Shown here in pieces: positions 55,841-64,000 of a stretch of 64,000 nucleotides of DNA; the stretch's first letter is position 1; every line of letters starts with the position of its first letter. Location: NCBI RefSeq assembly GCF_024519435.1, contig NZ_JALJRZ010000003.1, positions 372,001 through 436,000 on the forward strand. The letters run 5' to 3'. Below the pieces are notes generated by a model. That model was not told the origin of the DNA and ran no database searches. It saw only the letters and a program-made list of their open reading frames with translations. The translations under genes and the position numbers were made by a program. Source of the DNA: Terrabacter sp. Ter38. GTDB lineage: Bacteria; Actinomycetota; Actinomycetes; Actinomycetales; Dermatophilaceae.

Positions 55841-56512
55841 TCAGAACGTGCGGAACGTGTCGCGTGCCAGGAAGAAACCGTGGCGGCTCGCCTCGTCGAT
55901 GCACGTCACACCGACGGTCTCGCTGAGGCAGGAGACCGTGCCCGACGGCGGCGTGCGTGAGCCGTAACCGAGCTCGGGCTCACCGCCGGTGCCGATCGTG
56001 TCCGAGTTGCACACGGGCAGCGCGCCCCGGGCCGAGAGCTCGACGCGGCCGATGTCCTGGGGACCGCTCGCGGGGCAGATCGTGGGCAGTGGCGGGTCGA
56101 CGCGGCCCTTCGCGACCTCGCACGCGGCTGTGGCCGGGTCGGCGCTGCGGCGGCACACGATGTTGCCGCTCGGGCTGCGGAAACGGTCGCCCACGGAGGC
56201 CGCGGGACGGGCGGCGTCGAGGCGCGCCTTCGCCTCGGCGAAGGAGCTGGGTGCGCCGCGCAGCCGGCCGACCGCGAGGGCGGTCGGCACGTCGGTCGAG
56301 GTCGGCGTGCTCGTCGGCACCTGGGTCGGCGTCGCCGCCGGCGTGCCGGCCGGCGCCGTGCTCGGAGCGTCGACGGTCACGGTGACCGTGCGTCGCGGCG
56401 TCGGGATGTCGGTCGCGCCGCACGAGGCGAGCAGGGACGCCACGGCGAAGGTGGCCAGGACGACGACGGCGGCTCCCGGCATACCTGCTCGGGGTCGGCG
56501 CAACGAGGACAT
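55841..56512 (-). CDS. DUF6636-like lipoprotein
   Basis: A 223-residue lipoprotein: Arg-containing n-region (SSLRRPRAG), hydrophobic core, lipobox LASC, a Thr/Pro linker, then a cysteine-rich domain with FRSPSGNIVCR, CEVAKGRVDPPLP, CNSDTIGTG and GVTCIDEASRHGFFLARD, the pattern of DUF6636. Function unknown. The start at 56512 is chosen to supply the n-region; the internal ATG at 56482 lies in a dispersed motif copy (GT-ATG-CCG). Confidence 0.75.
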   Translation of the reverse strand: MSSLRRPRAGMPGAAVVVLATFAVASLLASCGATDIPTPRRTVTVTVDAPSTAPAGTPAATPTQVPTSTPTSTDVPTALAVGRLRGAPSSFAEAKARLDAARPAASVGDRFRSPSGNIVCRRSADPATAACEVAKGRVDPPLPTICPASGPQDIGRVELSARGALPVCNSDTIGTGGEPELGYGSRTPPSGTVSCLSETVGVTCIDEASRHGFFLARDTFRTF

Positions 56513-56571
56513 GGCGCAGGAGTCTGGCACGGATGGGCGCCCCGGGTCAGGTCGGAGCCCGGGAGGTGACC

Positions 56572-56577
56572 TACCCT
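56572..56577 (+). promoter_or_regulatory. -10 element of SURF1 gene, leaderless
   Basis: TACCCT six bases before the GTG at 56584. Confidence 0.5.
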
Positions 56578-56583
56578 TGGGGC

Positions 56584-57351
56584 GTGTTCCGGCGCCTGCT
56601 CACCCCTCGCTGGGTCGGCATGCTCGCCGCCCTGGCCGTCGTCGTCGCCGCCTGCGTCCTGCTCGGCCTGTGGCAGCTCGGCGTGGCCCGTGACTCCGGT
56701 CGCCAGGACGCCGTGGCCGCGGCCTCGACGCTCGAGCGTGCGCCCCTCGAGCAGGTGACCGCGCCGCACAGCGACTTCAAGAGCGACTACTCCAACCGTG
56801 CCGTCACCGTCACGGGGTCGTATGCCGCCGGGCGCAGCCTGCTCGTCGTCGACCGTCGGCTCGACGGCCGGGTTGGCTCGTGGGTCGTGACGCCGCTCGA
56901 GACCGCGGGTGGCACGGTCCCGGTGTTGCGCGGCTTCGTCGACGGCACGCCGGCGTCCGTGCCGGCGCCGCCGACCGGTGTCGTCACCGTGACGGGCACG
57001 CTGGGCCCGGGGGAGTCGCCGCGCGACGGCGCCCCGCTGCCCGCGCCGCAGGTGCGCTCGATCGACCTCGCGTCGCTCGTCAACGAGTGGCCCGGCGACC
57101 TCTACAACGTCGTCGTGCTGGCCTCGGCCGAGTCTGCCGGCCCCACGGTGGGCACCCCGCTCGCGGCCGCCGGTCTGACCCGCGTCCCGCCGCCCCCGCT
57201 CGATGCCCCGCTCAACCTGCGCAACGCGGCCTACGCGGTCCAGTGGTGGGTCTTCGGGATCTTCGCGATCTGGATGTGGTGGAAGATGTTCCGAGCAGAG
57301 CAGCAGGCGGAAGAACCCGTCACTGCACCGAGAGAAGGCGCGACGACGTGA
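56584..57351 (+). CDS. SURF1-family cytochrome oxidase assembly protein
   Basis: A 255-residue protein with the SURF1 layout: helix 1 (WVGMLAALAVVVAACVLLGLWQL), an outside domain (TVTGSYAAGRSLLVVDRRLDGRVGSWVVTPL, VLRGFVDGT) and helix 2 near the end (YAVQWWVFGIFAIWMWWKM). SURF1 helps insert heme into the aa3 oxidase. GTG start chosen from the nearby -10. Overlaps the DUF3817 gene by GTGA. Confidence 0.88.
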   Translation: MFRRLLTPRWVGMLAALAVVVAACVLLGLWQLGVARDSGRQDAVAAASTLERAPLEQVTAPHSDFKSDYSNRAVTVTGSYAAGRSLLVVDRRLDGRVGSWVVTPLETAGGTVPVLRGFVDGTPASVPAPPTGVVTVTGTLGPGESPRDGAPLPAPQVRSIDLASLVNEWPGDLYNVVVLASAESAGPTVGTPLAAAGLTRVPPPPLDAPLNLRNAAYAVQWWVFGIFAIWMWWKMFRAEQQAEEPVTAPREGATT

Positions 57352-57743
57352 GCACGTACCCCCAGACCCTGGCCAAGCCGCAGCAGATCCGGTCGGCGCT
57401 GTCGATCTACCGGGTCCTCGCGACCGTCGCCGGCATCGCCCTCTTCGTGCTCATCCTCGAGATGGTCATGAAGTACGTCTTCAAGCAGACCAACCTCCTC
57501 ACCGAGTACTGGAGCCCGATCCACGGGATCATCTACTTCGCGTATGCCGTCTCGGTCGCCAACCTCGGCCTCAAGGCCGCGTGGGGCCCGGTGCGCATCG
57601 TCAAGAACCTCCTTGCCGGCTTCGTCCCGGTGCTCCCGTGGATCGCCGAGCGGCGCAACACCGTCCAGACCGAGGCGCTGCTGTCGCGGGCCTACGTCGC
57701 AGGCGACGCGACGTCGTCGGAGGAGCCCTCACCGGGCCGATAG
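57348..57743 (+). CDS. DUF3817 membrane protein
   Basis: A 131-residue protein with three helices (ALSIYRVLATVAGIALFVLILEMVMKY; HGIIYFAYAVSVANLG; IVKNLLAGFVPVLPWIAER), matching DUF3817 (IYRVLATVAG and SPIHGIIYFAYA). Coupled to the SURF1 gene and next to guaA, a common actinobacterial arrangement. Function unknown. Confidence 0.85.
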   Translation: MSTYPQTLAKPQQIRSALSIYRVLATVAGIALFVLILEMVMKYVFKQTNLLTEYWSPIHGIIYFAYAVSVANLGLKAAWGPVRIVKNLLAGFVPVLPWIAERRNTVQTEALLSRAYVAGDATSSEEPSPGR

Positions 57744-57746
57744 TCT
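57741..57746 (+). promoter_or_regulatory. -10 element of guaA, leaderless
   Basis: TAGTCT overlapping the DUF3817 stop codon, six bases before the GTG at 57753. Confidence 0.6.
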
Positions 57747-57752
57747 TGGCGC

Positions 57753-59351
<1,599 letters not shown>

Positions 59352-59395
59352 CCTCCACCGCCTGACCCTCCGCCGCCTGACCCTCGACCGGGCCT

Positions 59396-59454
59396 GTCGA
59401 CCGGCCCGTCGACCGGCCCGTCGAGCGGCCCCGTCGAGCGGCCCCGTCGAGCGG
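59396..59454 (+). repeat. Short GTCGA-based tandem repeats
   Basis: GTCGACCGGCCC twice, then GTCGAGCGGCCCC twice and a final GTCGAGCGGT: 12- and 13-bp units in the gap after guaA. Confidence 0.9.
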
Positions 59455-59459
59455 TGGCC

Positions 59460-59494
59460 GCGTAGGCCGTGGGGCCGGGCCACACGGCATACGC
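59460..59494. terminator. Terminator hairpin with one intact and one decayed motif
   Basis: Arms GCGTAGGCCGTGGGGCC (59460-59476) and GGCCACACGGCATACGC (59478-59494) pair at 15 of 17 positions. The right arm has the full dispersed motif; the left has GTAGGCC in place of GTATGCC. Lies between convergent guaA and the secreted protein gene. Confidence 0.7.
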
Positions 59495-59514
59495 CCCCTT
59501 CTTCGCGGGTGGCC

Positions 59515-59991
59515 TCAGCGGCCGGTCGCGGCGATGTAGGTGCCGTCGCTGCTCAGCGGGTTGATCAGGACGGCCGGGGCCAGGCACCGCATGGGCAGGT
59601 TCACGTGCGTCTCGATCACGGCATCGCCGGCCATGCTGAAGGGCACCGGAGCGGTCATGCGCCGGTCCTGGCCGTTGCAGACGACGGTGGCCGACAGGGT
59701 CGCCAGGGGGTTGATGCCCCGCGTCGGGATGATGAGCCCCTCGACCTCCACCGAGAGGTCCCCGTTGGCGCGCAGACGGGCCGTGCCCTCGGAGATGACC
59801 CACGGGGCCCCGCCCCGGACCAGTCCGAACAGCGGCGGGTCGGACAGCTGGCTGCCCTGGAGCGGCGCGCGGAGGATGTCGCTGCGTGGCACGCCGCCGG
59901 CGTCGGCCGAGGCGCTCGCGGTCGCGGCGAGGGCGGAGACGCCGATGACGGCTCCGGCGAGGAAGGCTGCGGTACGGGAGATCGCGTGCAT
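59515..59991 (-). CDS. Small secreted protein
   Basis: A 158-residue protein with a clear signal peptide (HAISRTAAFLAGAVIGVSAL, cleavage near ASA-DAGG). The mature part (GGAPWVISEGTARLRANGDLSVEVEGLII, ATVVCNGQD, LPMRCLAPAVLINP) looks like an all-beta domain with two cysteines, similar in type to small secreted proteins common in Streptomyces and relatives. Function unknown. CAGGAG lies 6 nt before the ATG. Confidence 0.8.
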   Translation of the reverse strand: MHAISRTAAFLAGAVIGVSALAATASASADAGGVPRSDILRAPLQGSQLSDPPLFGLVRGGAPWVISEGTARLRANGDLSVEVEGLIIPTRGINPLATLSATVVCNGQDRRMTAPVPFSMAGDAVIETHVNLPMRCLAPAVLINPLSSDGTYIAATGR

Positions 59992-60140
59992 GTCGTACTC
60001 CTGTGGTGGTGGGTGTGGACCGCTCGGGGCGGGGGCCGTGGTCGACACGCAGGTGGCCCCTCCTCCGAAGACGCCGGCAGCAGCCCGGTGGGTTCACCCC
60101 GGGCTCACGGCCCTTTGGGCTCGGACACAGATCTGCTCGT

Positions 60141-60146
60141 TAGCGT
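60141..60146 (+). promoter_or_regulatory. -10 element of PAP2 gene, leaderless
   Basis: TAGCGT six bases before the ATG at 60153. Confidence 0.5.
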
Positions 60147-60152
60147 GGTGCC

Positions 60153-60899
60153 ATGACGACGCGCCCGAGCACCCGGCCCGCGGGGGAGCCGGCACCGCCC
60201 GGGGGGAGCCCGGTGCCGGGGCCCAGCGAGGGCACCCGGCGCCGACTGTCGGGCCCGGCGGTGGCCCTGGTGCTGGGCGTGGGTCTCGTGCTCCTCACGC
60301 TGGACGTCATCCGTGGCGGGGCGGCGATCAGGCTCGACGACCGCGTGCTCGCCCTGACGCCCGGCCAGGGCAACGGTCCGGTGGTCCCTGACCTGCTGGC
60401 CCTGGGCATCGTGCAGCTCGCGACCCCGGTGTTCTCCGTCGCCGTGGTGGGGGCTGTCACGGTCGCCGTCTGCCTGCGGAGCGGGCGATGGGCGCCGTTG
60501 CTGCTCGCAGGGCCCGCGATCGCGGTGATGTCGGCCGCGGTCCTCCTCGGCAAGGACCTCATCACCCGCTCGTCCCCGGACGTCCCCGGCATGCTGGGCG
60601 GCAACGGCTCGTACCCGTCCGGGCACACCGCCACCGCCCTCGTGTGCGCGGGTGTCGCCGCGGAGCTGGTGTCGTGCCTGCGCCCGACGATCCGGACCCT
60701 GGCGCGGGCTGCAGCCCTGGTGTGGACCGGGCTCGTCGTCGTGTCCCTCGTCTGGCTGCACTTCCACTGGCTCAGCGACGTCGTGGCTTCGGTGCTGCTG
60801 GGCGCACTGGTGCTGTGGTTGCTGCTCCGGTGGCCGCTCCGCCTGGGGGCGGTCGCCGGCCCGCCGTGGCTGGGCGAGAGGCGCCCGAGGTCCCGTTAG
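60153..60899 (+). CDS. PAP2-family membrane phosphatase
   Basis: A 248-residue membrane protein with about five helices. Phosphatase motifs: KDLITRSSP (K-x6-R-P type), SYPSGHT, and SLVWLHFHWLSD where the family has S-R-x5-H-x3-D; the Arg of the third motif is Leu here. Such enzymes dephosphorylate undecaprenyl diphosphate or phosphatidic acid. Loss of the Arg could lower activity. Its stop codon overlaps the -10 of the next gene. Confidence 0.85.
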   Translation: MTTRPSTRPAGEPAPPGGSPVPGPSEGTRRRLSGPAVALVLGVGLVLLTLDVIRGGAAIRLDDRVLALTPGQGNGPVVPDLLALGIVQLATPVFSVAVVGAVTVAVCLRSGRWAPLLLAGPAIAVMSAAVLLGKDLITRSSPDVPGMLGGNGSYPSGHTATALVCAGVAAELVSCLRPTIRTLARAAALVWTGLVVVSLVWLHFHWLSDVVASVLLGALVLWLLLRWPLRLGAVAGPPWLGERRPRSR

Positions 60900-60902
60900 G
60901 GT
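60897..60902 (+). promoter_or_regulatory. -10 element of AsnB-like gene, leaderless
   Basis: TAGGGT, starting on the PAP2 stop codon, seven bases before the ATG at 60910. Confidence 0.5.
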
Positions 60903-60909
60903 TGACGAC

Positions 60910-63576
60910 ATGTGTGGAATCGCGGCCTACTGCGGGTTCGAGGCCGACGAGGCCCTGCTCGACCGACTGCTGGCGACGCACCGCGGTGCAGGTGCGGCGG
61001 CGACGTCCCGGGACGGTGACGCCGGCGTCGGCGTCCGCGAGGGACGACCTCCCCAGGTGGTCGACCAGGACGAGGCAGCCGCCGCACGGCTCACCGTCTC
61101 GCGGGGAGGACGGTTCACCCTCGTCCTCGACGGCGAGCTCTACAACCGCTCCGAGCTGCGCGCCGACCTCGAGAGCCTCGGCCACGACTTCGGTGTGGGC
61201 AGCGATGCGGAGGTCGTCCTCGCAGCCTTCACCGAATGGGGCACCGACGGCCTCGACCGGCTCGACGGGGCCTTCGCCCTCGCGGTCTGGGACCGTGACA
61301 CGCGCCGGATGACTCTGGCGCGAGACCACTTCGGTGTGCGTCCGCTCTACCTCGCCCGCGCCGGCGACGGGTGGATCGTGGCGGGCGAGATCCGCGGCAT
61401 CCTCGACAGCGGTCTGCACGAGCGCCGGCCCGACGACCGCTCCATCTACCGTTACCTGCGCTTCCGCGTCCACGACGACGGCAGGTCGACCTTCTTCGCG
61501 GGCATCGAGCGGGTCGGGGCCGGGGAGGTCGTCACCCTCGGTGCGGACGTGCCAGGTGGTGTGGAGCGTCGTCCCTACACCCGCCTGCGCGAGGAGCTGG
61601 CCGCCCTCGGCACGGCGCCGCGGGCCTACTCCCCGTCGGTCGTCGCCGAGTTCCGGACCCTGCTGACGGCTGCCGTGCGACGCCGTGCGACGTCGTCGGG
61701 TCGCGTCGGCACCGCGCTGTCCGGCGGTCTCGACTCGGCGTCGATCGCGGCGCTGCTCGACGTCGTCCAGCACGAGTCGGGGCGGCCCGGAGCCGATGCC
61801 GCGCAGGACACGTGGTCTGCGATCTACCCCGGTTCGCGCAACGACGAGCGCGAGCACATCGACGCCGTCGTGGCAGCGCTCGACGGGCGGGTGCGCGACC
61901 ATCGCGTCGAGCCGTCGCCGACGGAGTTCAAGCAGGACCTCCGCGACCTCGTCCGTACCCAGGAGGAGCCGCTCGTCTCGACCGGGGCCTACACGCAGTA
62001 CCGCGTGCTGCGGGAGGCGGCCGAGCGTGACGCCGTCGTCCTCGACGGCCACGGCGGCGACGAGACGTTGGCCGGCTTCGGTCCGCACCACCTGATCCAC
62101 CTGCGCGAGCTGCGCCACCGCAGCGCGGTGAGCGCCGCCTCGGAGCTCGGGCGCTCCCTCGACGTGCTCTACCGCCGGGGCCGGCCGCTCATCGGCGACC
62201 GGCTGCACGGCCGCAAGGACGTGCCGGTGGCGTCGCTGCTCGACGCGGACTTCGCGCGAGCCCATGCCGCCGAGGGCTACGACGTCGAGACGGCCGACCT
62301 GCGGGCCCGTCTCGTCGACGACGTCTTCACCGGTTCGCTGCCGGCCCGTCTGCGCTACACCGACAAGAACGCCCGCCGCTTCGGCGTCGCCGTGCGGATG
62401 CCGTTCGTCGACCGCGACCTCGTGCGGTTCGTCTTCGGCCTCGCCGACGACGCCCTCGTCAAGGACGGCGTCGGCAAGCGCGTGCTCCGCGACGCGATGC
62501 GGGGACTGCTGCCGGACTCCGTCCTCGACCGCCGCGACAAGGTCGGCGCGACGACGCCGCAGGGCGAGTGGTTCATGCGCCTCAAGAACCACATCTACGG
62601 CGAGTTCCTCTCCGAGTCCTTCGCCAACCGGCCCTACTTCGACCAGACGGCGGTGCTGCACGCCTTCGAGGGCTGGATCAAGGGCACGAACTCGATCGAC
62701 TCGATGACCGTGTGGCGCATGCTCAACCTCGAGCTCTGGCTCCAGGAGTTCTTCGACGAGCGTGAGCCGGAGGACCCGGGCCAGCGTGAGCACGTCAAGA
62801 CCGACTACGAGCCGAACGCCCGCAAGCGGCTCGACCTCGTCACGGACGACGGCACCGCGGTCCGCCGCTACCCGTTGCGCACCGAGCTCTACGCCCGCGA
62901 GGACGACCTCGAGGCCAAGACGCTCGGCTACATCGAGCGCTTCTTCTCCGGCCTGCCCGACGCCGGCCCCGAGCACGCGGCCGCCACGAGCGGTCGGTGG
63001 TACTTCTTCATCTCCGAGAAGATCGTCGCCATCACCCAAGGCCGCTCGTACTTCATCTGGGACATCAAGGTCGGCCGCCCGGCCCGGGTGCTCAGCCGCT
63101 ACGTCACGCGCACCCCGGCCGGCATCGGCCTCGGCTCGCCCTTCACCATGCAGCTCGCCATCGAGGAGGCGGGGCTGCCGCGGGTGCTCTTCGCCTCCGC
63201 GGGAGGTGCCGTCGGCAAGGTGCTCGGCAAGCGGGGCCTCTTCTACGACCTCGTCGGCGGCGACATCCGTGCCATCGACGGTCCGACCGAGTACTCCGTC
63301 TACCCGGCCAACGTGTCGGCCAAGCTCGGACCCAAGGACCCCGACGACGTGGCCGCACACCTGTCGGCGGCCATCCGCGCGCGGGTGCCCGAGGCCTACC
63401 GCGACACCTTCGGCGGCACGGTCGTCATGGACGCCAACGACATCGGGCGCAACGTCCTCGGCAAGGACGCGCCGGGAGCCAAGGAGCGCTACGAGCTGAT
63501 GTTCGCCGACAACCCGCTGGGACAAGGATCCGAGCAGACGCCGATGGCTGTCGTCTTCGAGACGCCCTCTGCCTGA
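60910..63576 (+). CDS. Asparagine synthetase fused to an F420-ligase-like domain
   Basis: An 888-residue fusion. Residues 1 to about 220: class II glutaminase starting MCGIAAYCGF (Cys2) with LDGELYN. About 240-615: asparagine synthetase domain with SGGLDS (271-276) and LDGHGGDETLAGFG. About 650-888: a domain resembling CofE/F420-0 gamma-glutamyl ligase (ISEKIVAITQGRS, RTPAGIGLGSPFTM, KLGPKDPDDVAAHLSAAIRAR, FGGTVVMDANDIGRNVLGK). AsnB enzymes amidate a carboxylate; CofE makes a glutamyl amide bond. The fusion suggests two-step modification of one substrate, which I cannot name. Fusion is real if the frame is right: there is no internal stop across the joint. Confidence 0.82.
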   Translation: MCGIAAYCGFEADEALLDRLLATHRGAGAAATSRDGDAGVGVREGRPPQVVDQDEAAAARLTVSRGGRFTLVLDGELYNRSELRADLESLGHDFGVGSDAEVVLAAFTEWGTDGLDRLDGAFALAVWDRDTRRMTLARDHFGVRPLYLARAGDGWIVAGEIRGILDSGLHERRPDDRSIYRYLRFRVHDDGRSTFFAGIERVGAGEVVTLGADVPGGVERRPYTRLREELAALGTAPRAYSPSVVAEFRTLLTAAVRRRATSSGRVGTALSGGLDSASIAALLDVVQHESGRPGADAAQDTWSAIYPGSRNDEREHIDAVVAALDGRVRDHRVEPSPTEFKQDLRDLVRTQEEPLVSTGAYTQYRVLREAAERDAVVLDGHGGDETLAGFGPHHLIHLRELRHRSAVSAASELGRSLDVLYRRGRPLIGDRLHGRKDVPVASLLDADFARAHAAEGYDVETADLRARLVDDVFTGSLPARLRYTDKNARRFGVAVRMPFVDRDLVRFVFGLADDALVKDGVGKRVLRDAMRGLLPDSVLDRRDKVGATTPQGEWFMRLKNHIYGEFLSESFANRPYFDQTAVLHAFEGWIKGTNSIDSMTVWRMLNLELWLQEFFDEREPEDPGQREHVKTDYEPNARKRLDLVTDDGTAVRRYPLRTELYAREDDLEAKTLGYIERFFSGLPDAGPEHAAATSGRWYFFISEKIVAITQGRSYFIWDIKVGRPARVLSRYVTRTPAGIGLGSPFTMQLAIEEAGLPRVLFASAGGAVGKVLGKRGLFYDLVGGDIRAIDGPTEYSVYPANVSAKLGPKDPDDVAAHLSAAIRARVPEAYRDTFGGTVVMDANDIGRNVLGKDAPGAKERYELMFADNPLGQGSEQTPMAVVFETPSA

Positions 63577-63715
63577 AGGCGGCCCGCCGTGACGAAGACC
63601 GCTGGGGAGCGGTCGGTCACGTCTCCATGATCCGACGCCCCCGGACCCGCGGACCGCGACGGGGCGGGGCAACACCGGGGTGCGCGGACGGCATACGCCG
63701 CCGTGGCAGGGCGGG

Positions 63716-64000
63716 TCAGGCGAGCCCGTCGAAGACGTCGCGGCGGATCGGGTCACCGGGGCGCGCCGAGCGGTCGACGAACCACTCGCGACCGAAGACG
63801 AGGTCGTAGAGGGGGCGGGGGATCCGCAGGAAGGCGGCCAGGGTGCGGTCGGCGCCCCCGTCGGCGCTCGCCTGCGAGGCGTGGGCGCGCATCGAGGCGC
63901 GCTTGGCCGCGATGTGCCGGCGGACGCTGATCCGGTGGGTGATCTCGCTGCGCGCCGAGAAGGCGCGGTCGAAGCTCGACCGGTCGAACTCCGGCGGGAA
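63716..64000 (-). CDS. PIG-L-type deacetylase, 3' part
   Basis: An open frame from the right edge to a stop at 63716-63718 encodes the last 94 residues of a protein: EITHRISVRRHIAAKRASMRAHASQ is typical of the C-terminal part of GlcNAc-PI/MshB-like deacetylases, followed by FLRIPRPLYDLVFGREWFVDRS. Mca in this window belongs to the same superfamily. The N-terminal zinc motif lies beyond the window, so this is a partial call. A dispersed motif copy (63688-63697) lies just after its stop. Confidence 0.7.
   Translation of the reverse strand, partial: FPPEFDRSSFDRAFSARSEITHRISVRRHIAAKRASMRAHASQASADGGADRTLAAFLRIPRPLYDLVFGREWFVDRSARPGDPIRRDVFDGLA

Noticed and set aside
60772-63756. 994-codon open frame on the minus strand
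   Set aside because: Antisense shadow of the AsnB fusion and PAP2 genes, with no ribosome site or family features.

Overview
The window is a high-GC (roughly 70% or more) actinobacterial chromosome segment. Mycothiol metabolism (mca), WhiB3, a SigD/anti-SigD pair, GuaB3, a His-tailed GroEL1 next to groES, and many GTG starts and leaderless promoters all point to Actinomycetota. From memory, gene order follows two Mycobacterium tuberculosis blocks: metB-greA-DUF4307-mca-hlyIII-uppS-coaA-phoH2 (Rv1079 to Rv1095 region) and glmS-nnr-alr-tsaE-tsaB-rimI-tsaD-groES-groEL1-whiB3-sigD-guaB-guaB3-choD-guaA (Rv3436c to Rv3396c region). The missing PE/PPE genes and overall style suggest a Micrococcales member, perhaps Intrasporangiaceae; that placement is inference.

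Layout. 1-6.9 kb: 3' end of metB, an orphan GlmL-like ATPase, a DUF559/AbiEi-like gene between two inverted arrays of a 32-bp repeat, greA with a possible attenuator leader, DUF4307, mca and hemolysin III. 7.1-14.3 kb: prenyl transferase, a WXG100-like three-gene cassette that looks like a type VII effector with chaperone and membrane partner, phoH2 preceded by a short ORF, a muralytic enzyme, and coaA. 14.4-23.5 kb: a dense housekeeping run for cell wall, ACP activation, NAD(P)HX repair and the t6A tRNA modification genes. 23.8-29.4 kb: GH3 lipoprotein, nucleoside hydrolase and ribokinase, an ArsR/SRPBCC pair, a methyltransferase. 29.4-38.3 kb: CIRCE-controlled groES-groEL1, whiB3, sigD-rsdA, a secreted phosphoesterase, guaB and guaB3. 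38.5-46.5 kb: acyltransferase, ChoD-like oxidoreductase, heterodimeric ABC exporter. 46.6-53.0 kb: an mnh(AB)CDEFG cation/proton antiporter operon. 53.1-64 kb: M6 protease, lipoprotein, SURF1, DUF3817, guaA, a small secreted protein, PAP2 phosphatase, an asparagine synthetase fused to an F420-ligase-like domain, and the 3' end of a PIG-L deacetylase.

The strongest unexplained signal is a dispersed 10-mer, CGTATGCCGT. Its 7-mer core GTATGCC occurs 35 times by eye, nearly always followed by G, evenly on both strands, inside genes mostly as Tyr-Ala codons, and between genes near gene ends, twice as perfect inverted repeats forming terminator-like hairpins. This resembles the DNA uptake sequences of Neisseria and Pasteurellaceae; I know of none described in actinobacteria. 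Other leads are the 32-bp phased arrays around the DUF559-like gene, the WXG100 cassette, the AsnB-F420 ligase fusion, a palindrome over the hemolysin III promoter, and an ABC exporter with one fully dead ATP site. All counts and alignments were made by eye.
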